A stretch of DNA of 64,000 nucleotides from Geodermatophilus saharensis (lineage in GTDB: Bacteria > Actinomycetota > Actinomycetes > Mycobacteriales > Geodermatophilaceae): positions 33,696-97,695 of the forward strand of contig NZ_FZOH01000013.1 of assembly GCF_900188205.1 (NCBI RefSeq), in the 5' to 3' direction. Positions 36,886-44,159 of the stretch are shown here, piece by piece. The position numbers were made by a program, and so were the translations under genes. The notes beneath the pieces were generated by a model. It was not told the DNA's origin. It worked only from the letters and a program-made list of their open reading frames with translations, and did not search any database. Numbering within the stretch: position 1 is the first letter of the stretch; each line of letters starts with the position of its first letter.

Positions 36886-36932
36886 GCCCTGTGGACGACG
36901 AACCAGCAGGTCAGGCGCCCAACGTGGCCGGC

Positions 36933-38051
36933 TCAGTCCGGACGGCGGTCCGGCACGTTCGCGGGGTCACCGCCCGGGTCGTGGGAGCGGCCGCCGGTGG
37001 GGGACAGCAGCGGGCCCGGGGCGCCGTCCCCGCGGCCGAGGGCGGCGACGAACTGGCGCAGCACGTCGTCGCCGCGGTGGGCCGGGTGCCAGTCCAGCTG
37101 CGTGCGGGCGCGGCTGGTGTCGAGCACCGGCGACTGGATCCCGAGGTCGAGCCAGCCCGGCTCGGTGGGCACCACGTGTGCGCGGAAGGCCGCCGTCAGC
37201 CCGGTCCGCACCAGCACGGCCGGGACCGGGATCCGGGTGGTGCCCAGCGCGCGGGCGATGCCGTCGGCGTCGAGGGCGGGGTCGGCGGCCACGTTGAACG
37301 GCCCCGGGACGCGCCGGTCGAGCATGCGGACGATGGCGTCGGCGAGGTCGTCGGCGTGCACGAAGCCGACCCGCAGCGACGGAAGCGGCAGGGGAAGCAC
37401 CGAGGCGAGCTGCCCGGGCACCAGGCGGACGGCGCCGAACACCAGCGGGCCGAGGAAGTAGCGGCCGATCTCGCTGGCCGCCTCGGGCTGCAGCACCAGC
37501 GTGGGTCGGACGACGGTCAGCGTGACGTCCTGCCTGCGCCCGACGACCTCGCGCACCACCCGCTCGGCCTCGGACTTCTGCCGGCTGTACTGCGAGCTCG
37601 GGATCCCGGTGACCGGCCAGTCCTCGGTCACCGGCCGGTCGCCGCCGCCCGCGGCGTAGGCACCCAGCGAGGACATGTGCACCACGTGCTGCACCCCGGC
37701 GGCCACGGCCGCCCGCATGACGCGCCGGGTGCCGTCGACGTTCGCCCTGTGGAGCTCCTCGGACCGGCGGCCCGGCTGCAGCACCCAGGCCAGGTGCACG
37801 ACGGCGTCGACGTCCTCGAGCAGGTTGGTCAGCGCCTGCTCGCTGGCGGTCTCGCCGAGGTCGGCGGTGTACCAGGTCGCCGACGAGTACGGCTCGGTGT
37901 CCGGCGGCTGCCGACGGGCCAGCCCGCGGACCTCGGCCACGCCGCTGCCCGGCGCGGTCAGCCGCCGCAGCAGCGCCGTGCCGACGTTGCCGCTCGCGCC
38001 GGTGACGGCGACCTTGAGGCCCTTGAGGTGTGCCTGCGGGAGCTCAGCCAT
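36933..38051 (-). CDS. NAD-dependent epimerase/dehydratase family protein
   Basis: A 372-residue extended short-chain dehydrogenase. The NAD-binding VTGASGNVGTALLRRL is near the N-terminus; SSLGAY and the catalytic Tyr-x3-Lys (YSRQKSEAE) follow; the C-terminal half is substrate-binding. The substrate is unknown. It is the third gene of an ArsR-MFS-epimerase operon, 9 nt after the MFS stop, and should be controlled by the same operator. Confidence 0.85.
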   Translation of the reverse strand: MAELPQAHLKGLKVAVTGASGNVGTALLRRLTAPGSGVAEVRGLARRQPPDTEPYSSATWYTADLGETASEQALTNLLEDVDAVVHLAWVLQPGRRSEELHRANVDGTRRVMRAAVAAGVQHVVHMSSLGAYAAGGGDRPVTEDWPVTGIPSSQYSRQKSEAERVVREVVGRRQDVTLTVVRPTLVLQPEAASEIGRYFLGPLVFGAVRLVPGQLASVLPLPLPSLRVGFVHADDLADAIVRMLDRRVPGPFNVAADPALDADGIARALGTTRIPVPAVLVRTGLTAAFRAHVVPTEPGWLDLGIQSPVLDTSRARTQLDWHPAHRGDDVLRQFVAALGRGDGAPGPLLSPTGGRSHDPGGDPANVPDRRPD

Positions 38052-38060
38052 GGTGTGCCG

Positions 38061-39350
38061 CTACCCGCTGGCCCCCGCGGCGATACGGCGAGCTGTCTCA
38101 CCCTGCGCCTCCGCGGGCCGCAGCCCGAGGGAGACCACCCCGATGAGCAGGACGGCGACGGCGCCGGCGAGGAAGCCCGCGGGCAGCCCGGCGGCGTCGG
38201 CCAGGCGGGGGAGCAGCAGGCTGCCCAGGCCGCCGCCGAGCATCAGCGCGACCGACTTCGCCGAGACCGTCGTCGACCGCTGGGCGGCGCTCACCTGCTC
38301 GTGCATGAGCGCCTGGCGCAGCGGCCAGCCGGCGCCGTTGGCCAGGTAGAAGACGACGAAGGCGACGGCGGCCACCGCGACGTGCCCGGCCAGTGCCACA
38401 CCGACGACGGCGAGGGCGCAGACCACCGCGGTGAGCAGGCTCGCCCAGGCCACCGACCCCCGCGCCAGCCGGCGGGCGGCCGGCGCGAGCAGGGCACCGA
38501 GCCCGGCGGCGGCGAACGAGACGGCCATGACGACGCCGTACACCGCCGCACCCCGGTCCAGCCCGCCGCCGAGGTCGGCGAACCACAGCGGCCCGAGCAC
38601 CTCCAGCGTGGTCAGCGCGGTGCCGGTGAGGAACGAGATCACCAGCAGCCGCCGCAGGACGCGGTGCCGCGACGCCAGCCGCACGGTGTCGCGCACCACC
38701 ACCGGCACCTCCCGGACCCCGGTGGCCAGCGCCCGCAGCCCGCCGGTCGGGGCGGTCGGCAGCGGCACGACGAGCACCGCGACGGCGACCACGGAGACCA
38801 CGACGAGCGCCGCGGCCAGCAGCAGGGGCAGCACGAGCGCCGCGCTGCCCCCGCCCTCGGCGAGCAGCGGCAGCGCCCCGCCGAGCGCGGCGCCCAGGGC
38901 CAGTCCCAGGCCGTCGGCGGCGCCGGCGCGCGACAGGCCCGTCGCGGGATCGGCGTCGGGGTCCGCGGCGTGCACGGTGTCGACGTACCAGGCTTCCAGC
39001 GGGCCGGAGTCGAGCGCGCGCGAGGCGCCCTGCAGCCCCCAGGCGAGGGCGAACAGCGGCACGGAGTCCGCGACGGCCATGGTCAGCAGCGACGCGGCGG
39101 CCAGCAGCCCGGAGAGGACGAGGACCGGCCGGTGCCCGATCGCGTCGGCGAGCCCGCCGGTGGGCAGCTCCAGCAGCAGCGTGACCACCGAGTAGACGGC
39201 CAGCACCAGCCCGATGTCGGCCGGGGACAGTCCCCGCGACGAGGCCAGGAGCACCGTGATCGGCGCGGCGATGCCGACCGGCAGCCAGCGCAGCGCGGTG
39301 AGCCCGACGAACCGCCGGCCGGCCGACCGTGCCGACAGCGGCGCGCTCAC
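38061..39350 (-). CDS. MFS transporter
   Basis: A 429-residue, 12-helix major facilitator. LALRWLPVG-type start and TGGLADAIGHRPVL (motif A) are visible; the central loop is short. The substrate is unknown; its regulator suggests an inducible exporter. GTG 39350 overlaps the regulator's stop by 2 nt (GTGA), so translation is coupled. Confidence 0.87.
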   Translation of the reverse strand: MSAPLSARSAGRRFVGLTALRWLPVGIAAPITVLLASSRGLSPADIGLVLAVYSVVTLLLELPTGGLADAIGHRPVLVLSGLLAAASLLTMAVADSVPLFALAWGLQGASRALDSGPLEAWYVDTVHAADPDADPATGLSRAGAADGLGLALGAALGGALPLLAEGGGSAALVLPLLLAAALVVVSVVAVAVLVVPLPTAPTGGLRALATGVREVPVVVRDTVRLASRHRVLRRLLVISFLTGTALTTLEVLGPLWFADLGGGLDRGAAVYGVVMAVSFAAAGLGALLAPAARRLARGSVAWASLLTAVVCALAVVGVALAGHVAVAAVAFVVFYLANGAGWPLRQALMHEQVSAAQRSTTVSAKSVALMLGGGLGSLLLPRLADAAGLPAGFLAGAVAVLLIGVVSLGLRPAEAQGETARRIAAGASG

Positions 39351-39928
39351 GCCGGGTCCTCGGTGAGCGGGAACAGGTCGAGCAGCACGTGCACCAGGGG
39401 CGCGCCCGGCTCCTCGCGCTCGGCGCGCCAGCGGGCCAGCACGCCGTTGAGCTCCTCGGCCAGCTCGCCGGTGGCCTCCGGGGACAGGTGCAGCCCCCAG
39501 TCGTTGAGCGAGACGGCGTCGCGCCAGGCGTCGTCGAGGGACTCCCGCTGCTCGGCGTGCGCGGCGAGCATCCGCCGCTGCCGGCCCAGGGACTGGTGGG
39601 TGAGCTCCTCGACGACCTCGCGGCCGCCGGGCTGGTCGACGAGGTCCTCGGTGCGCCAGCGGGTGCTGCGGTGCCGCGCCCGCCACCAGCGCTCCCGCGC
39701 CGTCCCCTCGCCGGGGACCTCCTCGACGAAGCCGAGCGCGGCGAGCTGCCGCAGGTGGTAGCTGGTGGTGCCGCTGCTCTCGCCCAGGCGCTGGCCCAGG
39801 CGGGAGGCGGTGGAGGGACCCTCGGACCGCAGCAGGCCGAGCAGGCCGGTGCGCAGCGGGTGCGCCAGGGCGCGCAGGGTCCGGGGGTCGGTGACGTCGA
39901 CGACGGGTTCGGGCGGGACCTCGGTCAC
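39347..39928 (-). CDS. ArsR-like winged-helix transcriptional regulator
   Basis: A 193-residue regulator with an N-terminal winged helix (about 10-75: DPRTLRALAHPLRTGLLGLL, then SGTTSYHLRQLAALGFVEE) and a longer C-terminal helical part, the HTH_20/ArsR layout common in actinobacteria. It heads an operon with an MFS transporter and an epimerase-like enzyme. Two overlapping 18-bp operators lie 17-48 nt upstream of its start, so autoregulation is very likely. The start is GTG 39928. It does not carry the metal-binding cysteine box of metal-sensing ArsR proteins. Confidence 0.9.
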   Translation of the reverse strand: MTEVPPEPVVDVTDPRTLRALAHPLRTGLLGLLRSEGPSTASRLGQRLGESSGTTSYHLRQLAALGFVEEVPGEGTARERWWRARHRSTRWRTEDLVDQPGGREVVEELTHQSLGRQRRMLAAHAEQRESLDDAWRDAVSLNDWGLHLSPEATGELAEELNGVLARWRAEREEPGAPLVHVLLDLFPLTEDPA

Positions 39929-39942
39929 ACCCCCAGGCTAGG

Positions 39943-39978
39943 GATGCAGAGACGTCTTTGCAAAGAGTTCTCTGCATC
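39943..39978. promoter_or_regulatory. Tandem overlapping operator of the ArsR-like regulator
   Basis: Two 18-bp sites of form TGCARAGANNTCTYTGCA (39945-39962 and 39959-39976) share a central TGCA. The whole block is a near-perfect 36-bp palindrome, GATGCAGAGA...TCTCTGCATC. It sits between the regulator start (39928) and the lipoprotein gene end. Confidence 0.8.
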
Positions 39979-39986
39979 TTGTCCGG

Positions 39987-40181
39987 TCAGCCGTCGGAGT
40001 CCTCGCCGTCGGTGGCGTCCTCGACCTCCTGCTCGGCGTCGTCGACGCCTTCCTCCACGGTGTCCTGGACGTCGTCGTCGACCACGTCAGAGCCGCAGGC
40101 GGCGGTCACCGGGGTCAGTGCCAGGACGAGGCCGACGGCGGCGAGGCGCCAGCGGCGGCGGGGGGTGGTGGTGGTGGACAC
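39987..40181 (-). CDS. Small acidic lipoprotein
   Basis: A 64-residue protein: basic start (TTTTPRRRWRL), hydrophobic helix, lipobox TAAC (VTAACGSD), then an almost purely acidic mature peptide of about 35 residues (VVDDDVQDTVEEGVDDAEQE). It should be lipidated on Cys and held outside the membrane; no function is known. GTG 40181 follows GGGAG by 6 nt. Confidence 0.75.
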   Translation of the reverse strand: MSTTTTPRRRWRLAAVGLVLALTPVTAACGSDVVDDDVQDTVEEGVDDAEQEVEDATDGEDSDG

Positions 40182-40265
40182 GGCAGCTCCCTCGGTCTCG
40201 GAACGGTCCCGGAGCTCTTGCCCGCACGGGCGGTCGGCCATGCCCGGCGGCGCTATCGTTCCCGC

Positions 40266-40667
40266 GTGCGGGGACAGCTCGCGGTCGTCGAGGCGTGGCT
40301 GGCCGCGGTGGACCGCGCCGACGCCGCCGCCGCGACGGCCCTGTCGGCGCCGGACCTGGAGGTCGTCGGACCGCGCGGCACCGTGCGCGGCCGCGAGGTG
40401 CTCGGGCCGTGGATGGCGCGGGCGGGCTTCTCCGGCACCCCGCTGCGCTGGTTCTGCGGTGCCGACGGTGCGGTCGTCGTCGAGCAGGACGCCGTCTGGG
40501 CCGATCCGACCACCGGCGCCCAGCGCGGTCGCGCCGTCGTCGCCTCGCAGTTCACCGTCGCCGGCGGCGTGGTCACCCGGTACCAGCGCCACGACGACGG
40601 CCTGCTCCCCGCGCTGGCCGCCGCCGGGCTCGGCGCGGCCGACGAGGTGACCGCCCGCGCCGGCTGA
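40266..40667 (+). CDS. SnoaL-like/NTF2-fold protein
   Basis: A 133-residue NTF2-like domain (AVVEAWLAAVDRADAAAATAL, GREVLGPWMARAGF, VVTRYQRHDD). Such small cones bind or isomerise small molecules or act as accessory subunits; no residues fix a reaction. The start is GTG 40266. It ends at the base before the hydrolase stop codon on the other strand. Confidence 0.75.
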   Translation: MRGQLAVVEAWLAAVDRADAAAATALSAPDLEVVGPRGTVRGREVLGPWMARAGFSGTPLRWFCGADGAVVVEQDAVWADPTTGAQRGRAVVASQFTVAGGVVTRYQRHDDGLLPALAAAGLGAADEVTARAG

Positions 40668-41513
40668 TCACCCCGGTGCGCCGACCGCCGTCCGGACGTG
40701 CTCCACCACCAGCTCGGCGGTGCGCTCGGCGGCCAGCTCCGGGATCCAGTGCGGCACGCCGTCGAGGACCTCGAGCCGGTAGGGCCCGGTGACGTGGCGG
40801 CGGGTCATGGCGGTGGCGGCCGGGCCGAGGAAGGCGTCGCCGGTGCTCCACACGTGCAGGGTCGGCACGGAGACCCGGCCGACCGAGTCGCGGGCGGCCA
40901 GCGGGATCGCCCGGTACCAGGCCAGCGCGGCCGACAGCGCCCCCGGCTTGCGCAACCGGTCGACGTAGCGGGCGGCGGTCTCCTCGGGCAGGCCGCCGTT
41001 CTGCAGCAGCCCGCGCAGTGCCGCGCCGTCGCGGGCGAGCATCAGCCGCTCCGGGACCACCGGCACCTGGAAGGCGGCCATGTAGGACGAGCGCAGCCCC
41101 TGGTCGCTGGTGAGCACCGCGCGCCCGGCGGCGGCCGGGTGCGGGGTGGACAGCGCGGTCAGGGTGCGCACCCGTTCCGGGTGCCAGGCGCCCAGCGCCC
41201 AGGCGACGGCGCCGCCCCAGTCGTGCCCGACGACGTGCGCGCTCTGCAGTCCGGCGGCGTCCAGCAGCGCCAGGACGTCGCCGGTGACCGCGCGCAGCCG
41301 GTACGGCGAGCGCCCGCGCGGGCGGGCGCCGGGGCTGTAGCCGCGCTGGTCGGGGGCCAGGGTGCGCAGGCCGGCGTCGTGCAGCAGCGGTGCCACCCGG
41401 TCGAAGGCCGAGCAGTCCTGCGGGAAGCCGTGCAGGAGCACCACGGGTTCGCCGTCGGGCGGGCCGCCGTCACGGACGTCGAAGGTGAGGCCGTCGTTCT
41501 GGAACTGCCGCAT
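40668..41513 (-). CDS. Alpha/beta hydrolase, epoxide hydrolase-like
   Basis: A 281-residue alpha/beta hydrolase. VVLLHGFPQDCSAF carries the HG-F-P oxyanion motif, and VVGHDWGGAVAW gives the nucleophile Asp in GHDWGG, typical of epoxide and haloalkane hydrolases rather than esterases (which have Ser). The catalytic His is likely in DGVPHWIPELA. ATG 41513 (MRQFQNDGL) is the start, with G-rich sequence just upstream. It diverges from idi. Confidence 0.87.
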   Translation of the reverse strand: MRQFQNDGLTFDVRDGGPPDGEPVVLLHGFPQDCSAFDRVAPLLHDAGLRTLAPDQRGYSPGARPRGRSPYRLRAVTGDVLALLDAAGLQSAHVVGHDWGGAVAWALGAWHPERVRTLTALSTPHPAAAGRAVLTSDQGLRSSYMAAFQVPVVPERLMLARDGAALRGLLQNGGLPEETAARYVDRLRKPGALSAALAWYRAIPLAARDSVGRVSVPTLHVWSTGDAFLGPAATAMTRRHVTGPYRLEVLDGVPHWIPELAAERTAELVVEHVRTAVGAPG

Positions 41514-41571
41514 CTCCCCCCGGTGCCCGGGGGAGGTGTGCCGGAACCCTGGCGCGAGGGAGGATGGTCCG

Positions 41572-42117
41572 GTGACGGTGACCGCGGCGGAGCTGATCGT
41601 GCTGGTCGACGACGACGGGGCGCCCATCGGCACGATGCCCAAGCCGCTGGTGCACCACGGCGACACCCCGCTGCACCGCGCGTTCTCCGCCTACCTGTTC
41701 GCCGACGACGGCCGGCTGCTGGTCACCCGCCGCGCGGCGGGCAAGCAGACCTTCCCCGGCATGTGGACCAACACCGTCTGCGGACACCCCGGCCCCGGGG
41801 AGGACGACGGTGCCGCGATCGCCCGGCGGGCCGCGCAGGAGCTCGGGCTGCAGGTGGCCGACCTGCGCCCGGCGCTGCCCGGCTACCGCTACCGCGCGGA
41901 GTTCCGCGGCGTGGTGGAGAACGAGGTCTGCCCGGTCTACCTGGGCCGCTTCACCGGCACGCCCGACCCCGACCCGAGCGAGGTGGGGGAGTGGGAGCTG
42001 CTCGGGTGGGCGGAGTTCCGCCGTCGCCAGGAGGAGTCCGAGCGCGACGCGTGGTCGCCCTGGTGCCGCGAGCAGGCGCGGCTCATCGAGCAGGCGGGTC
42101 TGGCCCCGGCGTCGTAG
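41572..42117 (+). CDS. idi: Isopentenyl-diphosphate delta-isomerase (type I)
   Basis: A 181-residue Nudix-fold IPP isomerase interconverting IPP and DMAPP for isoprenoid and carotenoid synthesis. The catalytic Cys and metal His are C70 and H72 (NTVCGHP), and the glutamate side is in YRYRAEF and ENEVCPVYLG. Length is normal for the bacterial short form. GTG 41572 lies behind GGGAGG. Confidence 0.93.
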   Translation: MTVTAAELIVLVDDDGAPIGTMPKPLVHHGDTPLHRAFSAYLFADDGRLLVTRRAAGKQTFPGMWTNTVCGHPGPGEDDGAAIARRAAQELGLQVADLRPALPGYRYRAEFRGVVENEVCPVYLGRFTGTPDPDPSEVGEWELLGWAEFRRRQEESERDAWSPWCREQARLIEQAGLAPAS

Positions 42118-42203
42118 TCGGCAGGCCACCGAGCGTGTCGGGCGCGCGAGGCGGCTGGTGTCGCTCCCCGGGGCGCGCCCGGGGCCCTCCTAGCGTCCGC
42201 CGC

Positions 42204-42989
42204 GTGGACCGCCGGGGCTTCCTGTACCTCCTCGCCGCCGGGCTCACGGGTGCCGCCGTCGGGCGCGGCGCCGCCGGGCTCGACCTCGCCGAGCCGCCCG
42301 CCCCCGCGCCGGAGCCCGCCCCCGCCCCGGCGACCCCCACCGGCCCCGGCGGCATCGTCGCCGTCCCCGCCCCGCAGGGGGTGGTCGAGGAGCTGCCCGG
42401 CACCGGGCCGCAGATCGCGCTGACCATCGACGACGGCAGCAACGGCGAGGTCGTCGCCGCGCTCATCGCCCTCTGCCGCGACACCGGCACCCGGCTGACG
42501 TTCTTCCCCAACGGCTCCTACCGCACGTGGGGCGACAACGCCCGCGACCTGTGGCCGCTCATCGAGTCCGGGCAGGTCGCCTTCGGCAACCACACCTGGT
42601 CGCACCCGGACCTGACCACCGTCCCCGACGCCGAGGTCGCCGACGAGCTGCGGCGCAACCAGGACTTCCTGCGCCGCACCCTCGGCGTGACCGAGACCCC
42701 GTTCTGGCGGCCGCCCTTCGGCTCGCACGACGAGCGCGTCGACGCCATCGCCGCCGACCTCGGCCACCCGACGACCGTCATGTGGAACGGCACCTTCGAC
42801 GACGGCCGGGTGGTCTCGGCCGAGGGGCTGATGGCCGCCGCCGAGCAGTGGTTCGCGGCGCGGGCGATCATCGTCGGCCACGCCAACCAGCCGGCGATCT
42901 CCACCGTGCTCGACCAGCTGCTCGCCCTCGTGGAGAGCCGGCAGCTGGTCACCGTCACCCTCGCCGACGCCTGGTCCGCCCCGGCCTGA
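42204..42989 (+). CDS. Secreted polysaccharide deacetylase (NodB domain)
   Basis: 261 residues: twin-arginine-like start (DRRGFLYLLAAGLTGAAVG), a Pro/Ala linker, then a NodB domain (about 70-260). The metal Asp pair is in LTIDDGSN (the canonical TFDDG has Phe for Ile), the His pair is in HTWSHPDL, and RPPFGSHD is motif 3. It likely removes acetyl groups from cell-wall or capsule glycans outside the cell. The start is GTG 42204. Confidence 0.88.
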   Translation: MDRRGFLYLLAAGLTGAAVGRGAAGLDLAEPPAPAPEPAPAPATPTGPGGIVAVPAPQGVVEELPGTGPQIALTIDDGSNGEVVAALIALCRDTGTRLTFFPNGSYRTWGDNARDLWPLIESGQVAFGNHTWSHPDLTTVPDAEVADELRRNQDFLRRTLGVTETPFWRPPFGSHDERVDAIAADLGHPTTVMWNGTFDDGRVVSAEGLMAAAEQWFAARAIIVGHANQPAISTVLDQLLALVESRQLVTVTLADAWSAPA

Positions 42990-43082
42990 CCCGCTCCGAC
43001 CTGCGGGCCGCACCGACCTCGGCGAGAGTGGCGGGGACGCTGACGTGATCACGGCCGGCACGGCCGGAGGACGGAGGACCGG

Positions 43083-43856
43083 GTGGCAGGGGAGCTCAAG
43101 GGCCGCGTGGCGCTGGTGACCGGCGGGGCGAGCGGGCTGGGCCGGGCGACGTGCGTGTCGCTGGCCGAGGCCGGCGCGCACGTGGTCGTCGCCGACATCG
43201 ACGCCGACGGCAGCGCGCGCACCCGCGAGCTGGTCGCCGACGCGGGAGGCGGCGCCGACGTCGTCGCGCTGGACGTGACCGACGACGCCAGCCGCCGCGC
43301 GGTGGTCGCCCAGCTGTTCGAGCAGCACGGCGACGCCTTCGACGTGCTGGTCAACGTGGCCGGCATCGACCGCCCCGGCTACGTCACCGACATCGACCTC
43401 GACGACTACCGCAGGGTCATGGCGGTCAACTGCGAGGGCCCGGTCTTCCTGACCAGCGAGTTCATCAAGCGGGTGCAGCACCTGCCCGAGGGCCGCACCG
43501 CCGACGTCGTGCACATCGTGTCGCTGTCGGCGCTCACCTCCGGCAGCGGCGCGATCGCCTACAACGGCTCCAAGGCCGGCTTCCTCAACGCCACCCGCTG
43601 CATCCAGCGCGAGCTGCGGGAGAAGGCCGTGACGCTGGAGGACGGCAGCGAGCGGCCGTTCCCCTGCCGGGTGCAGAGCGTGATCCCGGCGGCGATGGAC
43701 ACCCCGATGATGGAGCAGTGGGGCATCCCCGGGCACCTGATGATGCCGCCGTCGGCGGTCGCCGACACCGTCCGCACGCTGCTCCTGCTGCACCCGTCGG
43801 CGTTCGTGCCGGAGATGCAGATCGTGCCGCGCCTCGAGCCGAACTTCCCGCGGTGA
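43083..43856 (+). CDS. Short-chain dehydrogenase/reductase
   Basis: A 257-residue classical SDR: cofactor loop TGGASGLGRA near the N-terminus with Asp after strand 2 (ADIDADG) favouring NAD, NVAG in VNVAGIDRPG, Ser-Tyr-Lys in HIVSLS and YNGSKAGF. The substrate is unknown. The start is GTG 43083 behind GGAGGACCGG. The small acidic gene 11 nt downstream may be its partner. Confidence 0.9.
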   Translation: MAGELKGRVALVTGGASGLGRATCVSLAEAGAHVVVADIDADGSARTRELVADAGGGADVVALDVTDDASRRAVVAQLFEQHGDAFDVLVNVAGIDRPGYVTDIDLDDYRRVMAVNCEGPVFLTSEFIKRVQHLPEGRTADVVHIVSLSALTSGSGAIAYNGSKAGFLNATRCIQRELREKAVTLEDGSERPFPCRVQSVIPAAMDTPMMEQWGIPGHLMMPPSAVADTVRTLLLLHPSAFVPEMQIVPRLEPNFPR

Positions 43857-43867
43857 GGGAGGACGCG

Positions 43868-44125
43868 ATGACCGAGCCCGACCTGCCCGACAGCGCCATG
43901 GCCTCCGGCACCGACGCCGGCCGGCCCGGTGAGCACCTCGGCGGCGGTGACCTGCGCCCCGACGAGCAGCAGCTGCTCGCCGAGCTCGAGCGCGGCGCCG
44001 ACGAGGCCCCCGCGGGCAGCGACGCGGAGCTGCGGGCGGCCGAGGACGACGCGCCGCTGCCCGCCGAGGGCGGCGCCCAGGACGACGGCCTGGACGTGGG
44101 GTTCTCCGACGCCGACGGAGGCTGA
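43868..44125 (+). CDS. Small acidic disordered protein
   Basis: An 85-residue, very acidic protein (Asp/Glu/Gly/Ala rich) with no hydrophobic core and no recognised family. Similar short acidic tails-only proteins are common in these genomes. It follows the SDR gene by 11 nt. Its stop codon lies inside a perfect 38-bp palindrome. Confidence 0.6.
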   Translation: MTEPDLPDSAMASGTDAGRPGEHLGGGDLRPDEQQLLAELERGADEAPAGSDAELRAAEDDAPLPAEGGAQDDGLDVGFSDADGG

Positions 44126-44159
44126 GTCCGGGCACTTCCGCGGAAGTGCCCGGACTCAG
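44122..44159. terminator. Perfect 38-bp palindrome carrying both stop codons
   Basis: CTGAGTCCGGGCACTTCC runs to the mirror-image GGAAGTGCCCGGACTCAG with no mismatch around a central GC. TGA at 44123-44125 ends the acidic gene, and the symmetrical TCA at 44156-44158 ends the phytochrome gene on the other strand. Extruded as RNA it is an 18-bp hairpin usable in both directions. Confidence 0.9.
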
